From Clitopilus passeckerianus (Eukaryota > Basidiomycota > Agaricomycetes > Agaricales > Entolomataceae): 64,000 bases of DNA. A program made the position numbers and the translations under genes. Under the pieces are notes generated by a model. That model saw only the letters and a list, made by a program, of their open reading frames with translations. It was not told the DNA's origin and did no database searches. The DNA is taken from the NCBI GenBank assembly GCA_944990035.1, contig CALYLX010000036.1:186001-250000 (forward strand), read 5' to 3'. This document shows positions 34,818 through 46,016 of this stretch, one piece after another; the stretch's first letter is position 1; every line of letters starts with the position of its first letter.

Positions 34818-35076
34818 GTCTGGTCGGGACCAAGGATTTCATGATGGACGCTTCTACATTTGCTTTCAAAGTTTTTATTTATTTATTCATGCACGACCTA
34901 CACTATACGCATCTGTACCCCCTCGGAAGAGTCTGGAACTTTTTTTTGTAGATTAGGCATTTGTTGTATCCTTGTATTCGTAATATTTCCCTGCTCTCGC
35001 GCGAAGACGCTGGACCGATCTAGAATTACATCCATATCCGTATCTATCTATGCTTGCTTACGTCCCATTCATTTTG

Positions 35077-37996
35077 TCAATCAACACCGCCGTGCTCAGA
35101 CACGTTATCCTCATCGTCTTCATCTTCGTCAGTCGACTCGTCTGCTGGTGCCGGACCGCCCCATAATCTTCCGACGAAATTTCTGAGAATTCGTGGGAGC
35201 AGCTGAAAGAGGACCATTTGTAAACTGGTATCCGAATATGAGCAAGGAATAACTCACAGAAACCTCTTCGTCATCTTCGTCATCCTCCTCATCTTCATTC
35301 CCGTCACCTCCCCTATCCTCGTCAAAAGCATCTCCTCCCTCCCTCATATCGCCCTCAAACCCACCCGGCATCTCATCACCCGGCACTCCCATCGCCGCCA
35401 CACCTCCACCACCACCTCTCCCAGCCACACCGCCCAACCCAACCCCAGCAGCCCCAGCCAACATAACATCCTCCAACCCCTCCACACCCAACCTCTCAAA
35501 CACCTCCCTCAACCCGCCCGGAAACTGTTCCCTCAACTCCTCATTCCCCTCAATCATCTCCTCCAACTGCCGCCTCGCATCCGCATTCGGTAAAATCTGC
35601 GCCAACATCCTCGCGTCTAATGCCGCCTGCTGTCTTCTCTGGCCCCTTGTCCCCCTGGGTTGTAAGGTTGGTAAGTCGGGGACTTGCGCGAAGTAGTGTG
35701 GGTCGTAGGAGGAGATGCAGGTGCTGGAGGGTGGTGGGAGGGGGTCGCAGGCGAGGGAGGATTTGGCTTGGGAGAGGATGGGGGAGGGGATGAAGGAGAA
35801 GAGGCGTTTGTGGGTTGATTCGAGGACGACGACGTGCCGGTATATCGAGGATCTTATGTTCTCGTTTCGTTCGAGAAGAGAGAGCAGTGCACGTTTTTGA
35901 GGTGTCACGGGGAGTGGGGAAGGTAGGGAGAGAGATTGGATTGTGGAGGAGAACCATTTTGAGTGATCTGATTCTTTCCAGATGCCGCCTGAGCGGAGGG
36001 CGTACATGTGTGAGAGTAGGTGGAGAGCACCGACGCTTTCCGAGAGTGACCTTCAATTCCTAAAATCAGAACTGTATGGACGTGGAAGGGTAAGGTGGGG
36101 GCATACCTTGCATCAGTCTCAATTCTGAAATCCGGATGTCCAGCTACCACAGCGGGCAGCGTGACATCAATCTTATCCGCAAGCAGAGGGGCAACCGAAG
36201 GGTAGGACCTAATAGCGTCCTTCAGAGCAGCCGTACTCTTCTCATGCTCCTGCATATTCCGCTCTCATCAGCCTCGCACAAATTCATGCTAAGAAAGGAA
36301 CATACATCATCTTCTTTCGCATCCTCCAATATCTTCATTCCCAGCGCCTTCGCATACATGAACCCCGGCAAAATCGTAGGGTTAAGCCTATCATCCTCCT
36401 GCGGCCTCTTCGCGAAATATTCCCACAAGTCAAGCAGCCACCGACTGTTCCCAGATTTGAGCCCCAGAATCTCCAGATGGTGCACGGCCCCATGCGGATC
36501 GACCCAAGGATCCATGGAATAGAGGAGTTTCGCGAATTCGAACGCAGTGCGTACACATCCCCTTCTCTGTAGATCCCTACATGCGAATACATTCAATGAA
36601 TAATATCGATAGTGTGAAGCAGAAAGAACATACGAAACCTGCCTGTGCACCGCCAAATAAAACGGCCTATTCTCCACCCTATCAAAATCCAACCTATTCG
36701 TCCCACTCGTGAAATTAAACGCCCCAATAAAAGCACGCTCGTATGTGAATATCGCACGATCCACGAAATCGACGGCTTGTGCGTGCTCTTCGCGGTGCCG
36801 GTAGATCTCGGCTAGTTGGAGGAGATTGTCGGCGTGCCAGGGGAGGCGGCGCTGGACTTCCCAAAGGGCTTCGGGGTCTGTGGAGAGAGGGTTAGATCAA
36901 GGATGATTGAGAGGAAGGAGGGGAGAGACGTACGCCCAGACATAACAGCAGCAATGAACCCCTTTGTCATACTCTTGTACCTCTGACTATACTCCACCGT
37001 CCACCATTTCTCCCCTGAGCCTGCCTCGTCCCATCCATGTCTCCTCTGCTTCTCCTCTACCTCCTCGCTGGTCAAGCTCCGTATTGATAACCCCTCCCTC
37101 TGGCTAGCACTCCACCACGTCGGCTGTGGTTTCGTCAAGTTGGAGCGTTGTGCAGCCCCTGCTCTCCTCGCCGCACCTGCCGAAGTCGACCCTCCAGATC
37201 CGGGAGATTTGGATGCGGCGATGACTTTGGATCCGAAGAATTTACGCATTTCGGATTCGGGGTCGAGGTGGGCGGTGGAGACGGAGAGGAGGGAGGCGAG
37301 GGTGTTTGAGGATGCTGATGTTGAGGAGGAGGTGGTGGATTTTTGGAGGGAGGGGTACCTTGACAGGGAGCGCGAGGGTAAGTAAGAATTTGGAAGGAGG
37401 AAGGAGGTAGGAAGTACGTACTTTACCGAAAGCTCGGCGAGGGCTTGTTCGATTTCGTCTCCTCCAGTCTTTTTCTCTTTTGCTCGGGCCTTCTTGGCTG
37501 CTTTCCTCTCAGCTTTCGAAGCTACGGGTGCAGATGCAGTCGCAGGAGCTTCCTTCGTTACGGCAGCCTCTGGTGGAGGGGTCGACACTGCTGGGGTCGC
37601 AGGTTCTGCAGCTGAAGCAGTGCCTTTCTTCTTTTTCTTTTTCTAATTAAACGATCAACCTCTGCCGAATGGTGAAAGGACCAAGATTAGCGAGCTGACC
37701 TTGCGAGACTTAGATGATGGCTTCACTGACCCGTCCTCCTCGTCGTCATTATCTTCGTTGTCATCATCGATCTCTTGAGTGGCTAGAAACTTGTTGGAGA
37801 TAAGGATCAGTTTTGGATTCGAGCTCGGAGGATACGTGCTGCGTACATTTGAGAATGCGGAAGCCTTCTTCGCTGGAGCAGGAGTCTCTTCTTCTGAAGA
37901 GGCTTCTTCCTGGTAGTTATCTAGAGCTGGGCTAGCTCCAAGGCTTTCGAGCTCTTCGAGCTCTCGTTGCTGTCGCTTGTTCAGGCGTGGTGGCAT
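35077..37996 (-). CDS. RQC1: TCF25/Rqc1-like protein (ribosome quality control)
   Basis: Rqc1/TCF25 belongs to the ribosome quality control complex, which acts on nascent chains stalled on 60S subunits. The N-terminus (MPPRLNKRQQRELEELESLG) and the acidic segment after it match the family; a Lys-rich stretch (KKKKKK) follows. The Tcf25 domain is spread over exons between about 37120 and 35900: EKWWTVEYSQRYKSMTKGFIAAV, DPEALWEVQRRLPWHADNLLQLAEIYRH, VDRAIFTYERAF, FYLAVHRQV, then GFMYAKALGM. A repeated Gly-rich and acidic tail ends in about LLPRILRNFVGRLWGG and an acidic C-terminus, stop at 35079-35077. About eight exons are needed; not every boundary was fixed. The start at 37996 gives the family N-terminus. 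Confidence 0.88.
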
Positions 37997-38543
37997 GGGA
38001 GAGAGATGGTAGATGTAGACGTCGGGCCGATTCATGATGACTCCGAGCCTGTTGGCCCGAAATCTGACGTAATCAAGGATGTGCTTGCCTCCTGGCTCTG
38101 CTTTCGCCATCCTCATCGTACAAGATTTTAATTTACGAGTCGCAATCAACCCAATTTGAACGGCTCGGAAACTATGGTGGGCCTACGTTAGCGCAGGTGC
38201 AATGGGAAATGCATTCCACTGCTAGATTGTGGTTAGAATGCGGCAGTGTCCCTGCATGTCCGTCAATTGCCATCCGTCCGGAGAGTTAAAGCACTCAGCG
38301 AACTAGGTCTGAGAAACGTATGTACGGACAACGTATTCGAAGTTAGAGTGGTATTTCTATCAGATACAAGGCAGGGTGCCACTTTCAGAAGGCCGGAAGC
38401 GGCTGTCGCTTGACGATCGTCAAAATTTAACGTTAGAGCCACGATTCGAACACATTGCTTCATATCATATGTATACACGGAGAAATACAGGAGGAAAAGT
38501 CTTCAACTATTCGACTATTGCTTATGACCCGACCTTCTTCGAT
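37997..38543. other. Intergenic region
   Basis: About 550 bases upstream of the TCF25 gene and downstream of the cysteine-rich protein gene. No gene was seen. Confidence 0.5.
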
Positions 38544-39080
38544 CTAGTTACACTGCCCTCCATAACCCTGTTAACGAAAACCCGAATCAGCTCCCAGCCA
38601 AGAGTTACTAAGGAATCACTTCGAATTGAACTTACGTTGTTCTCACATATAAACGGCTCGCAGCAATCATCGTCAGATTGACAATACAATCCCCGCTCTG
38701 CGCAGAATAACGATGAGTCCAGTTGATTGTGGTCATGGTGCTTCCTCAGCGCATTGTACGCAGCCGCAGCAATTTTGTTGCTTTTGAAACGACATTCGTA
38801 GTTCTGTTGGACGTGATCCTATCTCAGCGCATCGATAATACCCATTGAAAAGGAAGAAACGTACATCCAGGTCGCAGCTTAATCCAGGGCAGCAAAGATC
38901 GTTGCGGTCACACGAGTCTCCAATAATGCCACAGTAATTGTCCAGTACACCTTGTTTACGGGAAGATGCGCTAGATTGAGAATCAGTAAAGACCGCCTCG
39001 CCGTCGATCTCTATATGGATGACGGATGCAGAGACTGCGACCGCGAAGAGGACCGTCGAGAGGAATGACTTGACGAGCAT
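38544..39080 (-). CDS. Secreted cysteine-rich protein with two knottin-like modules
   Basis: This 140-residue protein has a signal peptide (MLVKSFLSTVLFAVAVSASV). Exons are 39080-38865, 38818-38636 and 38567-38544. Two six-cysteine modules share the spacing C-x6-C-x5-CC-x4-C: the first begins YCGIIGDSCDRNDLCCPG and the second FCAERGLYCQSDDDCCEPF; a sixth Cys closes each module (x11 and x8 after the fifth). The last Cys of module 2 is in the 24-nt final exon. A basic, helical linker (NKIAAAAYNALRKHH) lies between them. The CC-centred pattern is typical of inhibitor cystine-knot folds, but which cysteines pair is not known. Such proteins are secreted as protease inhibitors, antimicrobials or effectors; the role here is open. 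Confidence 0.72.
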
Positions 39081-40400
39081 TGTGCGAAGAAGGAAGTATG
39101 AAGTTGTAGTGATCGAGGTCCTTGAAGGATGAGGATGGTCATTAGAGCCGTGGTCCTTTTAAGCAACCCATGGTACTCCCCGTCCTAAGCTTGACATTCG
39201 AAATGCACGAGGTTAATTCAAATTCCATCAAAGTACTTGGACAGATGGAATGTTTGAGGACAATGTCACATTACCGCAACAGTGGCGTTTATTGACATTG
39301 CAGGGGCTTCGCTCCCCATGGGAGTCCCATGATGCGGAAGGAGCAGAGTTTTTGACATGTGGGCGGCTTCTAGTCTCATACCAGCTGTCAGACTTTAGTG
39401 TAGACCATGGGGAGCGGCACTGGGAGCAGACCAGCGACTGGTGTTACTGTTGAGAATGAATAATGACGATGATGCCCACGAGTCGGGTGCTGTACGTGAA
39501 TGCATGAACGGCCATAGGTCTAATTTTCTGTCTATCCACGGGCTGGCAATTCGCGCATAGGATGATGGTCGTGGTCGGATATAAAAACTGCTATTAGAGC
39601 TCTTCTGAAACGCCGTCAGAACGATTTTGACTGACGAAAATCCTCTCTGATCTGACTGGGGCTGGCCCCAGCGGAGCAGTGGTCTTCACGTAAGCAGTAT
39701 TTTGTCATGAGGTAAATAGAGCAATTTCGCCAATGTTTTCATCTCATGAGGAGGTTCAACAAGTAACGAAATACATAAAGCATGTCCTTTAGGTTCAGAG
39801 TCAATTTTCCTGGGCTTTCCTCTGAGATACGGAGTCGGTGCATCTAGCGTTACCTTTTCTTGAACTCAAACTGGTATAATGTTCATAATTCATGTTAAAG
39901 TGACGCATAACAGGGGTAAGAGACATCATAAGCGCGTTTTTTGAGGCATCAACAAGCTGAAATTGAAGAATCTCCCTTTGATTCTGCATTTTACTTGGTT
40001 ATACATCAAGGTATAATTCCACAAGTACAGAATGACTGCCTAACGAGACGGCCCCACTGGGCTCCACTCGCTGCTTAATTTGACGAGTCAAATTAAATTG
40101 ATGACTGATCAAACGACCCGTCAGTTCTTTCAGAAGAGCTCTAATAAAAGAATTAATAAAATAAGTTTGATTGCGCCGCACTGGTATTCTGCTATCACGG
40201 GACGTTTTGATTTTGATTGTGATATTGACAGGTCGAATGCAAGCGTCCATACTGCAATTAGATGAAAATCCAAAACCGTTCAGAACGGCTCGGGAGCCTA
40301 GTAGTGATCATGAAGAATGTGGGACATCCCTCCATCGCTGGAGATTAGCATGGCGTTTAGGCAGAGTCGATTCGGATTCAAATTCAACAACACACGATAA
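39081..40400. other. Intergenic, partly AT-rich
   Basis: About 1.3 kb between the cysteine-rich gene and the third P450, with no supported gene. It contains a 9-bp perfect inverted repeat (40075-40083 and 40088-40096, 4-base spacer). The stretch 40075-40165 is AT-rich. Confidence 0.5.
40075..40096. repeat. Short inverted repeat
   Basis: TTAATTTGA is followed after 4 bases by TCAAATTAA, a perfect 9-bp palindrome in a gene-free stretch. It may be a protein site, a weak hairpin or chance. Confidence 0.35.
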
Positions 40401-42549
40401 CTAATGTACTCTCTTAACCCTCAAGGGGACCTTCGGCCCATCCTGTCCAGCAACTTTTGGCCTCGCAAGAATTGGCGAAGGGTACTTCTCAATCACCGTC
40501 TTGGGGCCATCCGGCAGTTCGAACGAATAGCTCCTACTCAACACGCTCAACGCAGCCTGCACAGGATGAACTATCAGCCAAGCCTTCAATGCCTATCGTA
40601 AGAGACGAAAATACCTTGAATTCAGTCAAAGCAAAAGCACGGCCCAAACAAATCCTCGGACCATCTCCGAAAGTGAGCAGATGACGATGTCCCCGAAGCT
40701 CCTTCGCCGATGTGTCCACACTGTCGAGCCACCTTTCAGGCCTGAACTCTTTAGCGTCAGGTCCCCAAAAGCTCTCTGATCTGTGGATGGAACGGATGGG
40801 AACAAGGACGGAAGTGCCCTTCTTGACTGGGAGGCTGTTGATCGGCACTCCGTCCTTCGTCACGACGGGAGTCGAGAAGGGGATTACATCGTCCTCGTTC
40901 GTCTACAAAATCAACAATGGTGAGCAGACGGAGACGAATGAATGGGGAGATATTTACGTAGCGAACGGTTTCGTGAACTGGAGAATGTAGACGCAGTATT
41001 TCGTGAATTACTGCGTCCAGGTAGGGTAGGGACGTTGATAGGTTTTCGTATGTGGGATCGGATGTTCCGCCGAATTCCAACAACTCTTCACGCAACCGTT
41101 GCTGCTTATCTTGGTGCTTTGAGAGCTCGATGAGGGCCCACTAACAATAGCGTGAACGAGGCTTCAGATAATGAAGTGGACGGCGCTTACTGTTAGGGAA
41201 ACTATAAATCGACAAGATCAGCGCCAGAAGTGGACGAATACTAGTATATACTCACTTGAAGTAGTTTCATAGCCGGCGAGAAGCATAACATTCTGGGACA
41301 ACAAACGTTCATTCCCGATCGCAGGAGGGTAATGGCGAAAATACTCACAATCTGCGCGACAATCTCCTCATGCGTCATCTGGAACTGCGCATCTTGGGAT
41401 TCTGACTTGACTATAACGAGTGTCAACACCGCCTTGTCTCTCCAATCGCACTGAAAGCATACTCAATAGCCCAATCACCGATTTCTCCTGCAGTGATTCC
41501 TGCGTACTCCCTGTCTCCTCCCTCGTTCTCTTCAGGAGATCATCCGCGATATCGCTGGTCGTGACTCGCATCTTCGTGAACAACCTACTGGCCTTGGTCG
41601 GAAGATGGGCTAGGAAGGGGATAAACGGTCCGAGGATGAAGACCATGGACGACCAGACGCCGGTTTGGGTGGAGTTCATGGAATCGAACATGTCCACCAC
41701 AGCGGAGTACTTGCCGTCCAGAGACTGGAAGTCGTGTCCGAACCCTGCAATGCCGATAGAGTCCATACTACGGCTGGTTAGCTATGGTCTGGGTCCCTAG
41801 AGTGAGGTTTCTCACGAGATGCTATTCATCCAATGCTGGACCTCGATGATCGAGGTTCCATCCTTTCCGGATTCGAGAATGCTATCCCAGTGAGTCTTCA
41901 ACTAGTACGGTAGTCAGTGTCGTGTATGTGCGCGAGAAAATAGGCAACACCGACTTTGTACGATGAGTCGAAGAATACAGATGTGAGCCGCCTGATAGCT
42001 GCGTTGCTGAAAGCCGGAGACATGGCCTTGCGCTGCCTAAAATCATAGTGAGTCACTTAACCCTGAGAGCTTGTAGTTGGACGACTAACCTTCGGTGAGC
42101 ATCACCTTGAGCCCATATAATACCTTTACCGAACTGATGAAGACTTCGTGAGTATTCATGAGGAGAGTTTAAGCGAACGATTGACGTACCATCTTCTCAA
42201 TGTATGTCCTTGACAGCGGCGGCTGCACGTACGTGTAGTCCTTCACGTAGAAATGCGTAACGGCCTTAGGGTCCGTAACCACGATCTTGTTCGACCCAAA
42301 GGGTCCAGCAATGGCATAGGCTGGCCCATACTCCTCTGCCCATTCTTCATGGAGGGCAACAGTGTCCGGGTGATTCGCGATAAACCGACTGAGACCGAAG
42401 AGCAAACTCTTGCTTGCTGGCCCACGAAGTTTGGGCATGACCAGGCCTCTGCCTTTGCTGAACGTCGCCCTCAGGATTCTCCAGCAGAGAAAACCTGCGA
42501 CAGAGTAGAGCACGATATCGGTGCCTCCTATGGTGCGGACGATTGACAT
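40401..42549 (-). CDS. Cytochrome P450 monooxygenase (third copy)
   Basis: This 537-residue P450 is a relative of those at 5267 and 10009. Eleven exons: 42549-42190, 42133-42090, 42036-41955, 41901-41816, 41767-41463, 41410-41349, 41292-41256, 41201-41191, 41140-40958, 40902-40615 and 40556-40401. Motifs are the hydrophobic anchor (GGTDIVLYSVAGFLCW), the I-helix AGYETT, ExxR in the helix before HETVRY, PERW and the haem loop FGDGPRICLG with Cys at about 475. The 44, 82, 37 and 11-nt exons are shared with the other two copies. The 3-nt exon is not: its codon (ATT) is joined to the preceding exon, making 62 nt instead of 59 plus 3. This copy lies about 28 kb away on the opposite strand. Substrate unknown. 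Confidence 0.92.
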
Positions 42550-43081
42550 TGTGAATGGCTGAAGCTAGGCCTTGGTGTGGGGTAAAATCTCCAAGGTCGG
42601 TTCCTTCTTGGTTTCGTCATTTTATATCCTCGCCAACTGAATTGGCAGCATGTCTTCTGGGAAATTTCTCCCACCGTGGTCGGTCCGCGACATCGATACT
42701 CGATATTTGGATCCTTGACGATCGACAAGCCCTTTTGATTTGGAGCGAAAGGAGCAAGAAAGCCTTGGAAAGGTCTGCATGGAAGCAATAGCAGGCCCGA
42801 AACGTAAGCAGTAATGGTCAGCAAAAATGTGGCCGTGCAGAGGAGAAGCTGCTGCCAAACAATGCCATCGTATCCAGGCGCGTCGGACTAATTGACGCGT
42901 CAACGCGTCAACATTCAACAACGGGTCATTCAGCTTGGCGCTCGTGCTTTTCGCCAACAACAGCAAAAAATAAAATTAGTTCAATAAATAGCGCAATAAA
43001 CTACAGCTTAAGAACAATCGCAAGACCCAAATACACCGATAATGCTGGTCGATTAGTACCAAGCCCTGACTCAATTACAAT
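42550..43081. other. Intergenic region
   Basis: This 532-base spacer holds the P450 promoter and the 3' flank of the fourth GDI-repeat gene. No gene was seen. Confidence 0.5.
42619..42626 (-). promoter_or_regulatory. TATA box of third P450
   Basis: The minus strand reads TATAAAAT about 70 bases upstream of the ATG at 42549. Confidence 0.5.
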
Positions 43082-45425
43082 TCACTGACGAGAATCCAGC
43101 TTTTCAAACTTCTCGTGCATTTCCTGCACCTTTCGTTCCGACATCTTCCCTAAAGCAATCCAGAATTCCTTGTGCGCTTCTTCGCAATGAGCCCGAAGCT
43201 GCTCAGCGGTGATAGTCGGGGGAAATTCTGTGACGCGCGGCGGAGTAACTACGTGCCTAAAGCTTGGTTAGTTTGTTTACAGCCGAGTGTATCGGAGTGG
43301 CGTACATGCAAAAGCGGCACCGACGTGTCCCAGTTTCTTTAAACTGTCGGAAGAATATGTTGAGATCTCTCTCTGCCAAACTATCATGAACATCCGACAT
43401 TCGCAGATTCGAATCTGTACGGGGTAAGCGCGGTTCAACGGCAGTAGCATTGAGAAAAGCGTACCGTGAACCTGCACGTCTTGTAGTTCGTTTGTTTTAT
43501 CTTCATGTCCGTGTGGTGAGGTATCATCCACTGGTCGAGGTAGATTCGACGACTCTGAAAAGCAGCCCTCGATTTCACGTTGCTTATTAGAAGGCCCAGG
43601 AGGTTCGGTGATCTCGTTCCTCAATCTGCTCTTTCTATACGCTATGAGAGGTATTAACCACAACGAAATCTTATCATGAAACGTCACACACAAATGCTGT
43701 GGAGAAGGTTGGGGTTGCTGCTTGGTACGTGTTCACTCCGTTTGTTGGCCCGAGAACGACATGTCTTGCACGAGACGCCGTCTGATTCTATACCTATAGA
43801 CTCATTTAGTATTCGAGCAGTTATCATCGGAGAAAGTATTGCTCACCTCGTACTGGGTAAGGGGTCTCCGTCTGAGTCGCCTGAGTTCTCTTCCGGCCCT
43901 CTTCGCATGTCACCTCAGTGCCCACACCTTTCGAGCTCGTCAACACAGAAAGTGTTTGTGTTGTCTGAGATGAATACTCGACAACCGGACCCACACCGGT
44001 CGAGATCGTAGATGGGATGAATGTTTGCGTAGCCTGCCCTGAATACTCGGTATCCCGACCCACGCCCGTTGATACCTTCGGCGGTGCATCCTTTACCGAG
44101 GCGGTTTGCACGCCTCTCTCCCATTTGAGAGCTGATTTTGGCGAATCAGCCTCCGTGCCAACGCTAACCGACCTCTTGACTGGATTCCTGCAAGCTCGAA
44201 GCTGCTGAAGCTCCCGGCTCAACTTGGCTACCTCCGCTTCCAAGCGGCGATACTTCTCCAAGCTTTCCGCGCTGGCCATTGTCGTAGCGTTGTTAACTTT
44301 CGCTCCAGTGCTCGCCGAGCCGGTAGATTGTTTAATGGGTTCGGGGTGAGAGGGTTTAAGGATTCCGCCTTTCAGCTGGACTGGTGTCTTGCCCAGGAGC
44401 TGCATCAGCCAGTCGGATATGGTGTACGCGCTCGCCTTGAGCGGGGTACATGTCGAAGGAGAAAGCCAAGCTACGCCTCCGGGCGTTATGCTCAGAGCAA
44501 GTTCGGATTTTTCAGAGTTCCAGATCGGTTTTGTACGAAGCTCGCCGAGATTATCGGGGATCTCATCCCAATGGGTGTTCCTAACGTATGCCCTTGGCGG
44601 CCTCCCATCGGGCGACATCAAGAAGAAGAAATCACCCGGGGTGCCACAGTCATCCGCAGGTGGGACGATGTCCCAGTAGTATTTATGAGTTTTGGCGCGA
44701 TTCTTAACGACGGGGAGGGGATATGGCGCGACCTTTGACTTCGGCGTTTTCGACTTCTTGGGTTTCGGTTTGGTATGGGGATCGGGTGTGGGCTGTTTGG
44801 ATGCGGTATGGTGGGCCTTGGAGACCTTCCTTGGCTGTGAGTCGTCTCCTGCATGCTTCCTCTTCTCTAAAAAATTGATGTTTGAGATTGGCATAGAAGA
44901 GATCGAGTTATCCGATGACGTACTTGTTATAGGGGGTGTCGCCGACATATTCTTTTCGGAAGCCACTTTAGCGCTCGAGGAGGAGTGCGTAGTAGCATCA
45001 GGGCTCAACGTAGAGCTCGTACTTTCAGATACGGGCGACTTTGATTCTGCGTCGCGAATCCAGAACGGCCATTGGGATGCGCGAAAGGTGAGAATGAAGT
45101 CATTGCAAGTGGGGTGACGTATAGATGAGTTCCCCAGAGGTGTTGTGCTTTGGATGAGCTCCCATCTATCGGTACGCCGAAGATATAAGGCCGGAGAGCT
45201 TGGGGATGTATCTAAGTAGATATCTCCCGGTAGCCCGATTACGAGCTTCGGAGGACATTGGCCATGAAAACGTTGATAAAAGAGACCCCCGTTTCTACAA
45301 GAGACTGATGTTGGAGCGGATTCTAGGGGGTACGGAGTGGATCCCGAGTTTTGAGGGATGTGGGTAGACCCAGTGGCCCTCAACCCTACACTGTGGCTTG
45401 GTACAGTTCCGTACACGGAAGCCAT
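43082..45425 (-). CDS. GDI-repeat protein, copy 4 (unlinked paralogue)
   Basis: This fourth family member has 712 residues and lies about 20 kb from the tandem set. Exons are 45425-43847, 43793-43688, 43634-43465, 43414-43306 and 43256-43082. Domain 1 has GDIYL at 67-71, ALYLRRTDRW, HP, and FILTF; domain 2 has GDFFF at 264-268, PPRAYVRNTHW, and a Trp-rich end. A basic Pro/Lys linker, a coiled coil (about 385-412, LEKYRRLEAEVAKLSRELQQL) and the longest QT region follow: GVQTA, ATQTF, TTQTL, ATQTE, alternating with GVG motifs. The C-terminal finger has CRFC and HCEEAHKEFW in the same order as the other copies, and the intron after CRFC falls in the same phase. The second intron (43687-43635) is the least certain. 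Confidence 0.75.
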
Positions 45426-46016
45426 CTGATCGTGAAATCAATGGCGCCAGGGTTTAGTCGGCAGAGTTGCGTTTTTAAGGGTGAGTGTATGGCCTCGTCA
45501 ATATCTGAGAAGAGAGTAACCCCGTGAAACGAATAAACAGCTTCGTGTAACTTTCAAAGTTCAGAGACAGAAGCGACCCATCCAGCGACCATGGGGGTCA
45601 CGTGAACGTCACCTCAAAGAAACCAAACAAATGAAAGCAAGGCCGAGTCCAGACTCTAATGTGCTCGACGACTTTGACGAAAGAATGTCGATGGTGTGAA
45701 TTAATACGGCTCTCGTTCAAGCTTGAGGCCACGGTGAAGGAATTATGGAGGAGTCGTCCAATTACATCAGGATTCTGCTGAGGGTGGTGCCGAATCCTGA
45801 TGTTAAACGTCAATGAGTTGAAGCTCTTGTTGAATGTCCAGGCGGAAGTTTAACTTTCATCAGAGGCCATTCAAGGCAGCGAGGTCCCACGAACGTTGTG
45901 GGTAGATAGCATAGGCCATATATTCCGTGAGGCTTGCCATCACTATCGTCCAACCACATTCAAGCGCACAATCGCAGCCACATCGACTAACCTGGTCAAA
46001 ACCTTGTTGAAAGCAG
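45426..46016. other. Intergenic between divergent genes
   Basis: About 590 bases. The last about 170 bases resemble the region before the F-box copy at 48041 (shared CCATTCAAGGCA), so the tandem duplication probably included the promoter. No gene was seen. Confidence 0.45.
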
